Source: an uncultured Clostridia bacterium
GTDB taxonomy: Bacteria; Bacillota; Clostridia; Lachnospirales; CAG-274
Direction of reading: 5' to 3'
NCBI GenBank assembly: GCA_944376805.1
Contig: CALWDX010000037.1
Coordinates: forward strand, 1 to 48,346
Length of the DNA stretch: 48,346 nt
Below the pieces are notes generated by a model, which was not told the origin of the DNA, made no database searches, and worked only from the letters and a program-made list of their open reading frames with translations. A program made the position numbers and the translations under genes. How positions within the stretch are numbered: the stretch's first letter is position 1; each line of letters begins with the position of its first letter. Below, in pieces: positions 17,962 through 27,307 of this stretch.

Positions 17962-17990
17962 AAAAAACGTAGACAAAGTCTACGTTTTTT
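17962..17990 (-). terminator. Bidirectional terminator between helicase and rnj
   Basis: A perfect 13-bp stem AAAAAACGTAGAC / GTCTACGTTTTTT has a loop of only AAA. It ends in T-runs in both directions. On the minus strand it starts at the stop codon of rnj (17989-17991), so stop and terminator overlap. The helicase transcript crosses about 195 nt without features before reaching it. Confidence 0.92.
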
Positions 17991-19662
17991 ATATTTCCAT
18001 TATTATTGGTAAAATCATAGGACTTCTTTTTGTTTTTTGCCATAAGAAATCTCTTAATGTTTCTTTTATTAATGTTTTTATATAAGCCCATTCACCTATT
18101 TGTTTACCTTCACAAGTTAAAAGTGCTTCTCTTACAACATTTTTAGCATCTGATATTAAATATTCAGATTCTCTAACATAAACAAATCCACGGGAAATAA
18201 TATCTGGTCCAGAAAGTAGTGTTCCTTCTGCTTTATCCATAGATACAACAACTATCATTAAACCATCTTGTGATAGGTGTTTTCTATCCCTTAATACAAT
18301 ATTTCCAACATCTCCAACTCCAAGACCATCAACTAAAACTTGACCAGCTGCAACAGAGCCAATTATTTTAGCATTGTTACGTTCAACCTCTAATATTTCG
18401 CCATTTTCTAATACAAATACATTTTTCTTATCCATACCAAGCTCAACAGCTAATTTACTATGTGATTTTAAATGTTTATATTCTCCATGAATAGGCATAA
18501 AATATTTAGGTTTTATAAGTGCGTGTAAAACTTTTATTTCTTCTTGTCTTGCGTGTCCTGAAACATGTACTTCTTTTAAGCCATCATATATGACATCAGC
18601 ACCTTTTTTTAGAAGTTCATTTATAACACGATATACATTTTTTTCATTTCCTGGAATAGGTGAAGCACTGATAATTACTTTATCTCTTGGTTTAATTTCA
18701 ACAAGTTTATGGTCATTTTGTGATATTCTTGATAAAGCAGACATAGTTTCACCTTGACTACCAGTCATAATTATAACAAGTTTATCATCTGTATAATTTT
18801 TTATTGTACTTGCATCTATAAATATTTTTTTAGGTGCATCTAAATAACCAAGTTCAATAGCTGTTTTTACAACATTATTCATACTACGTCCTATTATAGC
18901 TACTTTCCTTTTATATTTAATAGCACAATTTATAGCTTGTTGTATACGATGTATATTAGAAGAGAATGTAGCAACCATTATACGTTGGTCTAAAGATTCA
19001 GCAAATATTTCATCAAATATTACACCAACACTTCTTTCACTCATTGTAAATCCTTTTAACTCTACATTAGTGCTTTCGCACATAAAAAGTAAAACGCCTT
19101 TTTTACCTATTTGAGCAAATCTTTGTAAGTCTATAGATTCACCTTGTATAGGTGTATAGTCTATTTTAAAGTCACCAGAGTGAACAATAGCACCGACAGG
19201 AGTGAATATAGCTAAAGCACAAGAATCTGCTATACTATGTGTTGTTGCTATAAATTCTACTTTAAAACTATTTCCTAATTTTATAGTATCACCAGCCGAT
19301 ACACATACTCTATTTACTTTATTTAGTATATTGTGTTCTTTTAATTTATTTTCTACTAAACCAATTGTAAGTTTAGTACTATATATAGGTACATTAAGTT
19401 CTTTTAAAAAGTATGGTAATGCTCCTATATGGTCTTCATGTCCATGAGTTAAAACAACTCCTTTTACTTTTTCTCTATTTTTTATAAGATATGAAAAATC
19501 AGGTATAACTAAATCTATACCTAGCATATCATCTTCTGGAAAAGCAAGACCACAATCTACAACTATTATTTCATCATTAATTTCAAAAGCTGTTATATTT
19601 TTCCCTATTTCTTGTAGACCACCAAGAGGGATAACTTTTAATTTTGCATTTTTTCCAGCCAA
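17989..19662 (-). CDS. rnj: Ribonuclease J
   Basis: A 557-residue metallo-beta-lactamase/beta-CASP nuclease with 5'-3' exo- and endonuclease activity, central to mRNA decay and rRNA maturation in Gram-positives. Metal-binding motifs are THGHEDHIG (near 75) and HSGDFKIDY, and the beta-CASP motifs include CESTNVELKGF and HVSGHARQEEI, followed by FMPIHGEY. The start is a TTG at 19662 (AGKNAKLKVIPLGG follows), with GGAGGTG upstream and no nearer ATG. It is last in the ireB-ruvX-DUF1292 group, 62 bp after DUF1292. Confidence 0.94.
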   Translation of the reverse strand: MAGKNAKLKVIPLGGLQEIGKNITAFEINDEIIVVDCGLAFPEDDMLGIDLVIPDFSYLIKNREKVKGVVLTHGHEDHIGALPYFLKELNVPIYSTKLTIGLVENKLKEHNILNKVNRVCVSAGDTIKLGNSFKVEFIATTHSIADSCALAIFTPVGAIVHSGDFKIDYTPIQGESIDLQRFAQIGKKGVLLFMCESTNVELKGFTMSERSVGVIFDEIFAESLDQRIMVATFSSNIHRIQQAINCAIKYKRKVAIIGRSMNNVVKTAIELGYLDAPKKIFIDASTIKNYTDDKLVIIMTGSQGETMSALSRISQNDHKLVEIKPRDKVIISASPIPGNEKNVYRVINELLKKGADVIYDGLKEVHVSGHARQEEIKVLHALIKPKYFMPIHGEYKHLKSHSKLAVELGMDKKNVFVLENGEILEVERNNAKIIGSVAAGQVLVDGLGVGDVGNIVLRDRKHLSQDGLMIVVVSMDKAEGTLLSGPDIISRGFVYVRESEYLISDAKNVVREALLTCEGKQIGEWAYIKTLIKETLRDFLWQKTKRSPMILPIIMEI

Positions 19663-19724
19663 ATTTACACCTCCATTTATTTTAATATAAAATTGTAAGT
19701 AAGTTCTATATATAATAAAATTAA

Positions 19725-20033
19725 TTAAAATTCCATTTCATAATCAGTTTCATTTTCTTGTAAAAGTATTAATACTTTGTTATATTCGTTATTATCTTCA
19801 ACAGGTATATAAATAGCTTCTTCTCCATCTTCTCCAACTTGTTTTAAAATAAATGCTTCTGCTTCTTCCTTGTCAAAGTCATCACAAGCAACAACTAATA
19901 AGTATTGTATTTTATTATCTACAACACCATCTATAACAAAACAGTCTATAACATCACCATCGTCAGATACAATTGAAATAACATCATAAGTATCTTCCAT
20001 ATCATCTAATATATTATCAAATTCTTCTTGCAT
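19725..20033 (-). CDS. DUF1292 protein (YrzB-like)
   Basis: A 102-residue acidic protein, rich in Asp and Glu, of the DUF1292 family. The typical pattern is present: ISIVSDDGDVIDCFVIDG, then YLLVVACDD, and EEAIYIPVEDNNEY. Function is not established. In Firmicutes it is nearly always encoded right after ireB and ruvX, and that is the case here (12-bp gap to ruvX). The ATG at 20033 follows GAAAGGATA on its strand. Confidence 0.88.
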   Translation of the reverse strand: MQEEFDNILDDMEDTYDVISIVSDDGDVIDCFVIDGVVDNKIQYLLVVACDDFDKEEAEAFILKQVGEDGEEAIYIPVEDNNEYNKVLILLQENETDYEMEF

Positions 20034-20045
20034 ATTTTATCCTTT

Positions 20046-20477
20046 CTATAATTTTTTACTATTACAATCTAAATAACCTTGTAAAATAAAAACAGCAGCC
20101 ATTTTATCAATAACATCTTTACGTTTTTTACGGCTTAAGTCTGCTTCTAAAAGACTTCTTTCAGCACCAACTGTACTAAGTCTTTCATCCCAAAGTATAA
20201 CTTCAATATTATTAAAAGTTTTTTCTAATTTTTTTTTGAAAGCTTCTGTTTTTTCGCATCTTTCACCAATTGTGTTATTCATATTTTTAGGATATCCTAA
20301 AACTATTTTTTCAACACCATATTGTTTAATAATTTCTCCGATTCTTTCAACACTTTTATTAATGCTTTCTTCTTTATCACGATGTATAATTTCTACACCT
20401 TGAGCAGTCCAACCAAAAGGGTCACTTATAGCAACCCCAATAGTTTTTTGTCCAAAATCTAGTCCTAATATTCTCAC
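20046..20477 (-). CDS. ruvX: RuvX/YqgF-family nuclease
   Basis: A 143-residue RNase H-fold protein, called a Holliday-junction resolvase by similarity. In E. coli the homologue matures the 5' end of 16S rRNA. The N-terminal [17 protein letters not shown] carries the first catalytic Asp. The middle has [23 protein letters not shown] gives the second acidic site, and [13 protein letters not shown] ends the domain with the third Asp. It is 15 bp behind ireB. Normal length. Confidence 0.93.
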   Translation of the reverse strand: MRILGLDFGQKTIGVAISDPFGWTAQGVEIIHRDKEESINKSVERIGEIIKQYGVEKIVLGYPKNMNNTIGERCEKTEAFKKKLEKTFNNIEVILWDERLSTVGAERSLLEADLSRKKRKDVIDKMAAVFILQGYLDCNSKKL

Positions 20478-20492
20478 TTTTTTTCTCCTAGT

Positions 20493-20756
20493 TTATAAGC
20501 TGTTTAAATAGCTTTTAACAATTTCTTCTAAAAGTTCATTTCTTTCAATTTTACTAATTACACTTCTAGCGCCTTTATGGCTAGTAATATAAGTAGGGTC
20601 TCCAGATAAAATGTAACCTACTATTTGATTAACAGGATTATAACCTTTTTCTAACATAGCATTTTTTACATCAGTAAGCATTAAATCAACTTTTGTTTTT
20701 TGGTTTGGTTGGTAAGAATCAAATTTTTGAGTTAATGATAAATCTTTGTCGCTCAT
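20493..20756 (-). CDS. ireB: IreB family regulator (UPF0297/DUF965)
   Basis: An 87-residue protein of the IreB family. In Enterococcus it is phosphorylated by the PASTA kinase IreK and controls cephalosporin tolerance. Family marks are [20 protein letters not shown] and [18 protein letters not shown]. The true start is the ATG at 20756 ([12 protein letters not shown]) with CTAGGAGGTG before it. The frame is open 12 codons further, but that part encodes the ribosome binding site. T9, just before KFD, is the likely equivalent of the phosphorylated Thr (inference). It heads the ireB-ruvX-DUF1292 operon. Confidence 0.93.
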   Translation of the reverse strand: MSDKDLSLTQKFDSYQPNQKTKVDLMLTDVKNAMLEKGYNPVNQIVGYILSGDPTYITSHKGARSVISKIERNELLEEIVKSYLNSL

Positions 20757-20806
20757 AAAAGCACCTCCTAGAATAAATATAAATCCGAACATTACTTACT
20801 GTAATA

Positions 20807-20835
20807 ATAATAATACAAATTAACTATTATTGCAA
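20807..20835 (-). promoter_or_regulatory. Promoter of the ireB operon
   Basis: On the minus strand TTGCAA (20830-20835) and TATTAT (20807-20812) have a 17-bp spacer. Transcription would start near 20800, about 44 nt before ireB. A short TAA repeat overlaps the -10. Confidence 0.6.
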
Positions 20836-20880
20836 TTACTTTTTAAAAAATAATTGTAAAAATTTTTTAAACAAAACAAT

Positions 20881-20907
20881 AAAAAGGCTTGTTTATATAG
20901 CCTTTTT
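20881..20907 (-). terminator. Terminator after mtaB
   Basis: A 9-bp stem AAAAAGGCT / AGCCTTTTT with a 9-nt loop has A-rich and T-rich arms, 15 nt after the mtaB stop. It separates the mtaB unit from the ireB promoter. Confidence 0.8.
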
Positions 20908-20921
20908 ATATATTATAAATA

Positions 20922-22235
20922 TTATTCACAAATTATACCTAACATATTCTCTTCTTTAATTATTTCTGTAAGTTTTACATCTAATATTTCATTTATAATA
21001 TTTTTATTACTCTTAACAGAAACTGTTATATAATTTGTAGTATGTCCTTCATATATACCCTTTTCTTTTTCTCTTTCAAATAATACAGGTATAGTTTTAT
21101 TAAGCATACTTTCTAAAAATTCAATATTAAGAGTATTTGAAAGCTCAATCATTTGTTTATTACGCTTATTTTTAACTTCATTAGTTAATTGATTTTCAAA
21201 AAGGGCAGCTTTTGTACCTTTTTTAGCTGAATATGGGAAGGCGTGTATTTTTGTTATTTTTACTTTTTTAGCAAAATTATAACTTTCTATGAAATCTTCT
21301 TCTGTTTCACCAGGAAAACCTACAATCATATCAGTTGTAACAGCTACATTAGGAAAAGCATTTCTAAGTTTTGTTAAAGCTTCTTCATATTCTTTAGCAG
21401 TATATTGTCTTTTCATACGTTGTAAAGTATTATTACAACCACTTTGTAAAGATAAATGATAGTGGTCGCAAACTTTAGGTAATTTTTTCATTTCTTCTAT
21501 AAATTCATCTGTTATAACAAGTGGTTCTATTGAACTAAAGCGTATACGTTCAATACCTTCTACATTGTGAACTTTTTTAATTATATCTGTAAGGTTTGTA
21601 GTTTTTAAATCAAAGCCATAAGATAAAATGTGTATACCAGTTAAAACTATTTCTTTAAATCCATTTTTAGCTAGTTTTTCAACTTCTGCCATAACATCTT
21701 CAGGTTTACGACTTCTAACAGGTCCACGGGCAAAAGGTATTATACAATAAGTACAAAAACGGTTACAACCTTCTTGTATTTTTAAATATGCTCTAGTTCT
21801 ATCTTTAATTTCAGATATAGACAGAGGCTCAAATATACGTTCTTTCATTATATCAGAAACAGTATTCATTACTTCTGTTTTGTGTTCTTGTTGATATTTT
21901 TTTACAGTTTCTACTATTTCAAGTCTATTTTTTGTACCTATAACTATATTTATACCTTCTATTTTAGATACTTCTTCTGGTGCTACTTGAGAGTAACAAC
22001 CAGTAGCAACAATTATACTATTAGGATTTAATGTTTTTGCTCGTCTAATCATTTGTCTAGACTTTTTATCGCCTAAATTAGTAACAGTACAAGTATTGAT
22101 AACATATATATCAGCTATTTCATCAAATTCAACTAGTTTATAACCTTCTTTTTCAAAAAGTTCTATCATAGCTTCTGTGTCATATAAATTTACTTTACAA
22201 CCAAGTGTTGTAAATGCAATTCTATTTAAATTCAT
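20922..22235 (-). CDS. mtaB: tRNA (t6A37) methylthiotransferase MtaB
   Basis: A 437-residue radical-SAM enzyme that converts t6A to ms2t6A at position 37 of ANN-decoding tRNAs. The N-terminal UPF0004 domain has three Cys for one 4Fe-4S cluster (TLGCKVN, NTCTVT, ATGCYSQ). The radical-SAM motif is CNRFCTYC near 160. The C-terminal TRAM region is around 375-437. The pattern ending HLSLQSGCNNTLQRMKR is typical. The start ATG follows GAAAGAGGAAT. It is 23 bp behind an AraC-type regulator, so the two are probably cotranscribed. Confidence 0.94.
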   Translation of the reverse strand: MNLNRIAFTTLGCKVNLYDTEAMIELFEKEGYKLVEFDEIADIYVINTCTVTNLGDKKSRQMIRRAKTLNPNSIIVATGCYSQVAPEEVSKIEGINIVIGTKNRLEIVETVKKYQQEHKTEVMNTVSDIMKERIFEPLSISEIKDRTRAYLKIQEGCNRFCTYCIIPFARGPVRSRKPEDVMAEVEKLAKNGFKEIVLTGIHILSYGFDLKTTNLTDIIKKVHNVEGIERIRFSSIEPLVITDEFIEEMKKLPKVCDHYHLSLQSGCNNTLQRMKRQYTAKEYEEALTKLRNAFPNVAVTTDMIVGFPGETEEDFIESYNFAKKVKITKIHAFPYSAKKGTKAALFENQLTNEVKNKRNKQMIELSNTLNIEFLESMLNKTIPVLFEREKEKGIYEGHTTNYITVSVKSNKNIINEILDVKLTEIIKEENMLGIICE

Positions 22236-22258
22236 AAAATTCCTCTTTCTATTGTATA

Positions 22259-23863
22259 TTATTTTTTATTTTTTAAATCTTTGTTTATATATCTAAAGTC
22301 GCCAGCTAATATACCTTCTAATCTTTTAAAAGTTTGCCTAAAAATATTAACATCATCATAACCTACTTTTAATGCTATTAAATCATCTGTTAAATTTGTA
22401 GTTAATATTAAATGTTTAGCCTTATCTATTCTTATTCTAGCAATATAGTCATCTATATGTTTACCTGTTCTTTCTTCAAATATTTTTTTAAAGTATTTTA
22501 TATTATAGTTAAGTGGTCTACCTAAACTTTTATAAGTTATATTTTTCATGTAGTTTTCATCTATATATTTTATAGCTTTTTCAAACGTTTCATTTTCTAA
22601 ATTTTTTCTAAATTCATTTATATATTCACAAAATACTTTTAAATTATTTTTTAAGAAGTTATAGGCTTCATCAACATTTTTTAAAGCTAAAACTTTAGAT
22701 GTATCAAAAAATTTATTTATAGGGTCTATTTTTAACCCTTGTTCAAAAGCATTTCTATTAATAGATATTAATATAGACATAACTAATTGAGGTAATATTG
22801 TTTCAAATTTTTCTTTGTATAAATTAATACTTTTAAAAATTTCATCAAGTAATTTTAAACAATAATCATATTCACCTATAACTGCTGTATATACCATAAG
22901 TCTTTCTCGTTCATATGGATAACTAGCAGTAAAAGTATTGTCTGGTTCAACATATTCTATAGCTATAACAGAGTTATAACCAACTATACAACGATATCTA
23001 AGAGCATTTGTTGCTTCTAGAAATGATATATGTATTTTGTCAGGTTCATCATAGCTTCTACCTATACCACAAGAAACAGAAATGTCAGTTTCTTCTTTTA
23101 TTAACTGTTTTATGTTAATCATATTATCTAAAACTGTTTCAAGTTCGTTTTCACCACCTAAAATAATTACTATTTCATTAAAAAGATTTATAAATGCTTT
23201 TGCATTAGTTATATTATTATTTATAATTTTTAAAAGTTTAAATATTATAAGATGTTTTTCTTTTTGTGATTTATTTAAAATATGTTTTCTAAATGAGTCT
23301 ATTCTAAAAACAGCAACTGTATAAGGTGGTTCTATATGTATGTTAAAATATTCAAAACTTGTTTCTATTTCTTCTGTGTCAAAAATACTTTCATTTATTA
23401 AAACAGATAAAAATTTATCTTCAAATAGTTTAAAATTTTGAACATATTCAATAGCTAGTAGTTTTTCTTCTTTTAAGAGAGTTTCTCTTGCTTTTGAATA
23501 ATCTATATATGCATCTAAACATTTATTTAAATCAAATGGTTTTACAGGTCTTATTGTATAAGAAACAGCACCTATTTCTAATGCTTTTTCTAAATATGCA
23601 ACATCAGATATTGAACCATAAACTATAAATCTTATATCTTTATATAAAGAAATAATTTCTTGCATTTTTTTTAAAAATTCTATACCTAAAAATCGTATTT
23701 CCATAATAATTAAGTCAACAGAGTGATTTTTTAAATATCTATACAAGTCTTTTTCTATTGAAAATGTTTTTTTTACTTTAAATTGTAAAAAATTTGTATC
23801 TATATAAGATTTTATACCAAGAGTGTGGCTTTGTTCTAAATCTGCTATTATTACATTAAACAT
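22259..23863 (-). CDS. Orphan YesN-type regulator with a Glu-substituted receiver domain
   Basis: A 534-residue protein in three parts: an N-terminal receiver domain (1-~120), a middle region with a degenerate GGDEF-like fold (about 180-300, with VSCGIGRSYD and FLEATNALRYR), and a C-terminal AraC helix-turn-helix (about 430-530, with YFKKIFEERTGKHI and VGYDDVNIFRQTFKR). In the receiver, the strand that normally ends in the phosphorylated Asp reads LIIMEIRFLG, so E55 replaces it. D8 and K108 (IRPVKPFD) are kept. Glu often mimics phospho-Asp, so the protein may be permanently active. No histidine kinase is nearby. The ATG at 23863 is chosen over a GTG three codons upstream because AAAGGAG is well spaced only for the ATG. 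Confidence 0.88.
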   Translation of the reverse strand: MFNVIIADLEQSHTLGIKSYIDTNFLQFKVKKTFSIEKDLYRYLKNHSVDLIIMEIRFLGIEFLKKMQEIISLYKDIRFIVYGSISDVAYLEKALEIGAVSYTIRPVKPFDLNKCLDAYIDYSKARETLLKEEKLLAIEYVQNFKLFEDKFLSVLINESIFDTEEIETSFEYFNIHIEPPYTVAVFRIDSFRKHILNKSQKEKHLIIFKLLKIINNNITNAKAFINLFNEIVIILGGENELETVLDNMINIKQLIKEETDISVSCGIGRSYDEPDKIHISFLEATNALRYRCIVGYNSVIAIEYVEPDNTFTASYPYERERLMVYTAVIGEYDYCLKLLDEIFKSINLYKEKFETILPQLVMSILISINRNAFEQGLKIDPINKFFDTSKVLALKNVDEAYNFLKNNLKVFCEYINEFRKNLENETFEKAIKYIDENYMKNITYKSLGRPLNYNIKYFKKIFEERTGKHIDDYIARIRIDKAKHLILTTNLTDDLIALKVGYDDVNIFRQTFKRLEGILAGDFRYINKDLKNKK

Positions 23864-23886
23864 TTTTTTCACGCTCCTTTAAATAT

Positions 23887-23915
23887 ATTTTAACATATAT
23901 AAGTATATTAGTCTA
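23887..23915 (-). promoter_or_regulatory. Promoter of the regulator-mtaB unit
   Basis: On the minus strand TAGACT (23910-23915) and TAAAAT (23887-23892) are 17 bp apart, with TG before the -10 (extended -10). It diverges from the promoter of the SLH gene. Confidence 0.5.
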
Positions 23916-23962
23916 TTTTTCATTACAGAATATATAAAATTTTTTTACTATTTTAATATTTA

Positions 23963-23991
23963 TTGCTAAAATAAGCCTTATACTATATAAT
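23963..23991 (+). promoter_or_regulatory. Promoter of the SLH-domain gene
   Basis: TTGCTA (23963-23968) and a perfect TATAAT (23986-23991) are 17 bp apart, about 32 nt before the ATG when counted from the likely start point. Confidence 0.7.
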
Positions 23992-24029
23992 AAAATTAAT
24001 AAAAAATTTATTTAGAAAGGGTGATAAAA

Positions 24030-25049
24030 ATGAAATATAAAATTAAAGTAATTCCAATATTGTTATGTTTAGGTTTATCAAGTCCAAAATTTACTGTATT
24101 TGCACAAGATACACAAGTTGTTAATCAAAATAAAGAAAAAACAGCGATAAAAGGATTAGATGGAGCTTATATTATGGATGATGGCTCTGGAATGAGAGTT
24201 AACATTGTAGACAAAGATGGAAATAAACTTATTGATATGGATTTTAGACAAGTAGATAATAAATTAAGTCCTGGAGATACTTTAGTTGTTAGGTATCCAA
24301 TAGGAATGGCTGATTCATCTCTTATGGTTTTAAGTGAAGATTTAAAAGTGATTGTTCCAGAAAATTATTATGGTGGAGAGCCAACATTTTTAGAAAGTAA
24401 TGGGCAAATATATATAAAAGTAGAACAAGTAATAGCAGATGATGAAACACATTATTATGATTTACAAGGAAACAGATTAGAAAAAGAGCCACCAAATGCA
24501 AAAGTTATTATGAGTTCTTGGGCTAGAGAAGAAATATATAAAGCTATTGATTTAAATATTGTACCAAAAAACTTGCAATCAAATTATACTAATAAAATAA
24601 CAAGACAAGAATTTTGCCAACTAGCTGTACAAACTTACATTACAAAAACAGGTAAAAATATTGATATTAATGTAAAATCACCATTTATAGATGTTAATGA
24701 CCCTTATATAACAACAGCATATAATTTAAAAATAGTATCAGGAACAAGTAAAGATAAATTTTCACCTAATAATTACATTACTAGACAAGAAGCTGCTGTT
24801 ATGTGTAATAACTTAGCTAAAATATTAAAAGTTCCTTTTAGAGAAGATATAGAAATAGAAAAATTTGTAGATGAAAAATATTTTGCAAGTTGGGCTAAAG
24901 ATGATATTTATTCTATATGTAAGTATGTAGATAAACCAGTAGGATATCCATTTATTATGACTGGTACAGGTGATGGAAAGTTTTCACCTTGGTTTAATTA
25001 TACAAGAGAGCAGGCTATTGCAACTATGTTAAGAATGTATGATATATAG
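24030..25049 (+). CDS. Secreted S-layer-homology (SLH) domain protein
   Basis: A 339-residue exported protein. The signal peptide is residues 1-~26 (basic MKYKIK, a hydrophobic core, then VFAQD as the likely cleavage site). Residues ~30-155 form an unrecognised beta-rich domain. Three SLH-like repeats follow: WAREEIYKAIDLNIVP, then FIDVNDPYITTAYNLKIVSG, and WAKDDIYSICKY ending with YTREQAIATMLRM. SLH repeats bind pyruvylated wall polymers, so it should sit on the cell surface. The ATG at 24030 is preferred over an in-frame GTG at 24021 that overlaps the GAAAGGGTGAT ribosome binding site. It is divergent from the YesN-type regulator, a possible but unproven target. Confidence 0.88.
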   Translation: MKYKIKVIPILLCLGLSSPKFTVFAQDTQVVNQNKEKTAIKGLDGAYIMDDGSGMRVNIVDKDGNKLIDMDFRQVDNKLSPGDTLVVRYPIGMADSSLMVLSEDLKVIVPENYYGGEPTFLESNGQIYIKVEQVIADDETHYYDLQGNRLEKEPPNAKVIMSSWAREEIYKAIDLNIVPKNLQSNYTNKITRQEFCQLAVQTYITKTGKNIDINVKSPFIDVNDPYITTAYNLKIVSGTSKDKFSPNNYITRQEAAVMCNNLAKILKVPFREDIEIEKFVDEKYFASWAKDDIYSICKYVDKPVGYPFIMTGTGDGKFSPWFNYTREQAIATMLRMYDI

Positions 25050-25113
25050 ATATTAAATAATTAAATTTATTTTGATAAATTAATTAAAATACTAAAGAAA
25101 TGGAGAATTTAAA

Positions 25114-26511
25114 ATGAACAAAAAAGAATTAGACATTTTAGCAATAAACTATATAAAAGATAAATTATATTTAAATATTTTAAATAATATATATGAAATA
25201 GGAGCATATTTTGCAGATGATAGTTATGAAGATATGCAAGAAGATATAAAAAATATAAGAAATAAATTACCTGATTATTTTTATAATATAAAAAATGTAA
25301 TATCACAAGATTTTGAGGATAGAAAAACATTTATAAATGATATAACAAAAGATATTGAAAGTTTAGAAAATTTAACATTACCATTAATAGCTACTTTAAA
25401 GTTTGCTGACTTATTAGTTTCTATTATATCTGACTATTATCAAATAAAAATTGTAAAAATAGAAAAAGACACAAAGTTTGAACCACAAACAGTTTTACAA
25501 GAAATATATAAACTTTTAGATAATGAAGAAAGAAATAATACATTAGAACAAAATGGAGGTTTATTATTATCAATAGTAAATTGTAGTATGACAAAAGATA
25601 ACTACAAAGAATATACAAATAGAAGTTTAAATATTTTATTTCAAGAAGCTACTGAAAGAATGGTAGATGCTACAATAGAAACATTAAAATTTAAATTTGC
25701 ACCATTTAATTATTTAGGAGAAGTTGAAGAAAAAGAAACACTTTTAAATATACTTAATAAAAAATATGAAGATATGGAAGAAGAAGAATTACTACATACT
25801 TTAGAAACTCTTGATAATATAGGACAAAAATATAGTAGTAAAATAGGTGATATAGGTGCTGTATATGGTTGTTTTATGGATATATTAGCAATATATAATT
25901 TTGCAATAGATACAGATTATCTTTTTAAAGATGATTTTATATTAAAAGATATGTATTATTATACTTGTGAAATGATAGAAAATAAAGATTATTCTATGTA
26001 TGAAAATATAGAAAATAATATTGAAAGCAAATATGAAGAAATTTTACAAAATGTAGTTAAAAATGAAAAGATAATTAAAAAACAAGTTTATAAAAAGCCT
26101 TATGAAGAATATACAGATGCTATTAAAGTTTGTGTATCTTTAGATGATTATTCAAGTTTAAATTTTGAAAAAAATATATTGTTTAAGTCTAAATGTAATA
26201 ATCATAATATAGCAACACAAGATTTTATAAATAAAAAAATAGAAGAATTTTTAACATTTATAAATAGTTTAAATGTAGATAATAAAATTTTTAAAAAGTT
26301 AAAACAACAATTTTTCTTTTATGTACCTTGTCCTTTAGGATTAAATGCTTTAAAAATATATTTTAAAAATGCATTAAATGGTTTAAAAGATGAAACAGGA
26401 CTTTTAGTAACTTATAAATTTTTAGCTTTAGCTAATCCACAAGTATTTGATGAAAGTACAGAGTTAGAACATCATCATTGTTGTGATGAAAATTGTAATC
26501 ATAATCACTAA
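25114..26511 (+). CDS. Unrecognised 465-residue protein with a His/Cys-rich metal-binding tail
   Basis: I do not recognise this gene. The protein is acidic and predicted helical, with no signal peptide or clear membrane segment, so it is probably cytosolic. The last 16 residues (450-465) read ELEHHHCCDENCNHNH, with five His and three Cys, like the metal-storage tails of Ni/Zn chaperones. A CPLG pair near residue 407 precedes the final helices. The start follows ATGGAGA. It is 64 bp after the SLH gene, with only a weak AT hairpin (25059-25085) between, and 24 bp before the ThrE subunit gene, so it is likely in one transcript with the exporter. A SEC-C-like or metal-chaperone role is only a guess. 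Confidence 0.85.
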   Translation: MNKKELDILAINYIKDKLYLNILNNIYEIGAYFADDSYEDMQEDIKNIRNKLPDYFYNIKNVISQDFEDRKTFINDITKDIESLENLTLPLIATLKFADLLVSIISDYYQIKIVKIEKDTKFEPQTVLQEIYKLLDNEERNNTLEQNGGLLLSIVNCSMTKDNYKEYTNRSLNILFQEATERMVDATIETLKFKFAPFNYLGEVEEKETLLNILNKKYEDMEEEELLHTLETLDNIGQKYSSKIGDIGAVYGCFMDILAIYNFAIDTDYLFKDDFILKDMYYYTCEMIENKDYSMYENIENNIESKYEEILQNVVKNEKIIKKQVYKKPYEEYTDAIKVCVSLDDYSSLNFEKNILFKSKCNNHNIATQDFINKKIEEFLTFINSLNVDNKIFKKLKQQFFFYVPCPLGLNALKIYFKNALNGLKDETGLLVTYKFLALANPQVFDESTELEHHHCCDENCNHNH

Positions 26512-26535
26512 TAAAATAAATAAAGAGGCAATATA

Positions 26536-27306
26536 ATGAATGATAATGATATTTTAGATTTTGTAACAGATGTAGGTAAAATGCTTTTAGAAAATGGAGC
26601 AGAAACTTATAGAGTAGAAGATACAATAGGAAGACTTTTAAAATCTTTAAACATAGAAAATAGTGAAACATTTGCAACAAGTACAGGATTATTTGTTTGT
26701 ATAAAAAATCATACAAAAGTAGAACGTATTAAAAAAAGAAGTATGAATTTAGAAAGAATTTCTAAAATAAATGACTTATCAAGAAAATTTGTTGTGAATG
26801 AAATATCTTTAAAAGAGGCTAGAGAAAAACTTAAATTAATACAAAATAGTAATTTATATTCTACAAAACTTATAACATTATCAATAGGTTTTACTTGTTT
26901 TTTCTTTTCATTGCTTTTTAAAGGTACTATATCTGATGCAATAAGTGCATTTATTGTAGGATTTTTATTAAATATATTTACTACATTTTTAAGTAAGAAA
27001 ACTATATCAAATTTTTTACAAATTTGTTTAGGAGGTTTTTTTGTTGCAATAGTAAGCCTTATAAACTTAAATATAGGTATAGGTAAAGATGTAAATAATG
27101 TAATAATAAGTTCTGTTATGCCACTTGTACCAGGGGTTTGTTTTACTAATGCTATAAGGGATATATTTGAAGGTGATTATATATCAGGTGGTAGTAGAAT
27201 GTTTGAGGCATTAGTAATAGCTATAAGTATAGCAATAGGAGTTGGTGCTATATTACTTACTTGGTTAAATATTTTTGGTTCATTTGTAATAGGGGAGGTA
27301 AGCTAA
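26536..27306 (+). CDS. Threonine/serine exporter family, large subunit (ThrE, DUF1212)
   Basis: A 256-residue protein. The N-terminal cytosolic part (about 1-110) has the family motif LLENGAETYRVEDTI and ends with a helical segment. About five membrane segments follow (110-256), including LVPGVCFTNAIRDIFEGDYISG, which carries the conserved PG and D motifs of ThrE. In Corynebacterium ThrE exports Thr and Ser as a single protein. In Firmicutes it is split, as here, with a small partner encoded one base downstream. The start follows AAAGAGGC. Confidence 0.9.
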   Translation: MNDNDILDFVTDVGKMLLENGAETYRVEDTIGRLLKSLNIENSETFATSTGLFVCIKNHTKVERIKKRSMNLERISKINDLSRKFVVNEISLKEAREKLKLIQNSNLYSTKLITLSIGFTCFFFSLLFKGTISDAISAFIVGFLLNIFTTFLSKKTISNFLQICLGGFFVAIVSLINLNIGIGKDVNNVIISSVMPLVPGVCFTNAIRDIFEGDYISGGSRMFEALVIAISIAIGVGAILLTWLNIFGSFVIGEVS

Positions 27307-27307
27307 A

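Noticed and set aside
20781..20794. PurBox-like AAATCCGAACATTA in the ireB leader
   Set aside because: PurR sites need two oppositely oriented boxes about 16-17 bp apart. Only one is present, the genes are not purine genes, and nothing similar precedes purC.
25050..25113. AT-only hairpin after the SLH gene as a terminator
   Set aside because: The stem has no G-C pairs and one bulge (25059-25085), so it is too weak to call as a terminator. It is noted only as a possible pause.
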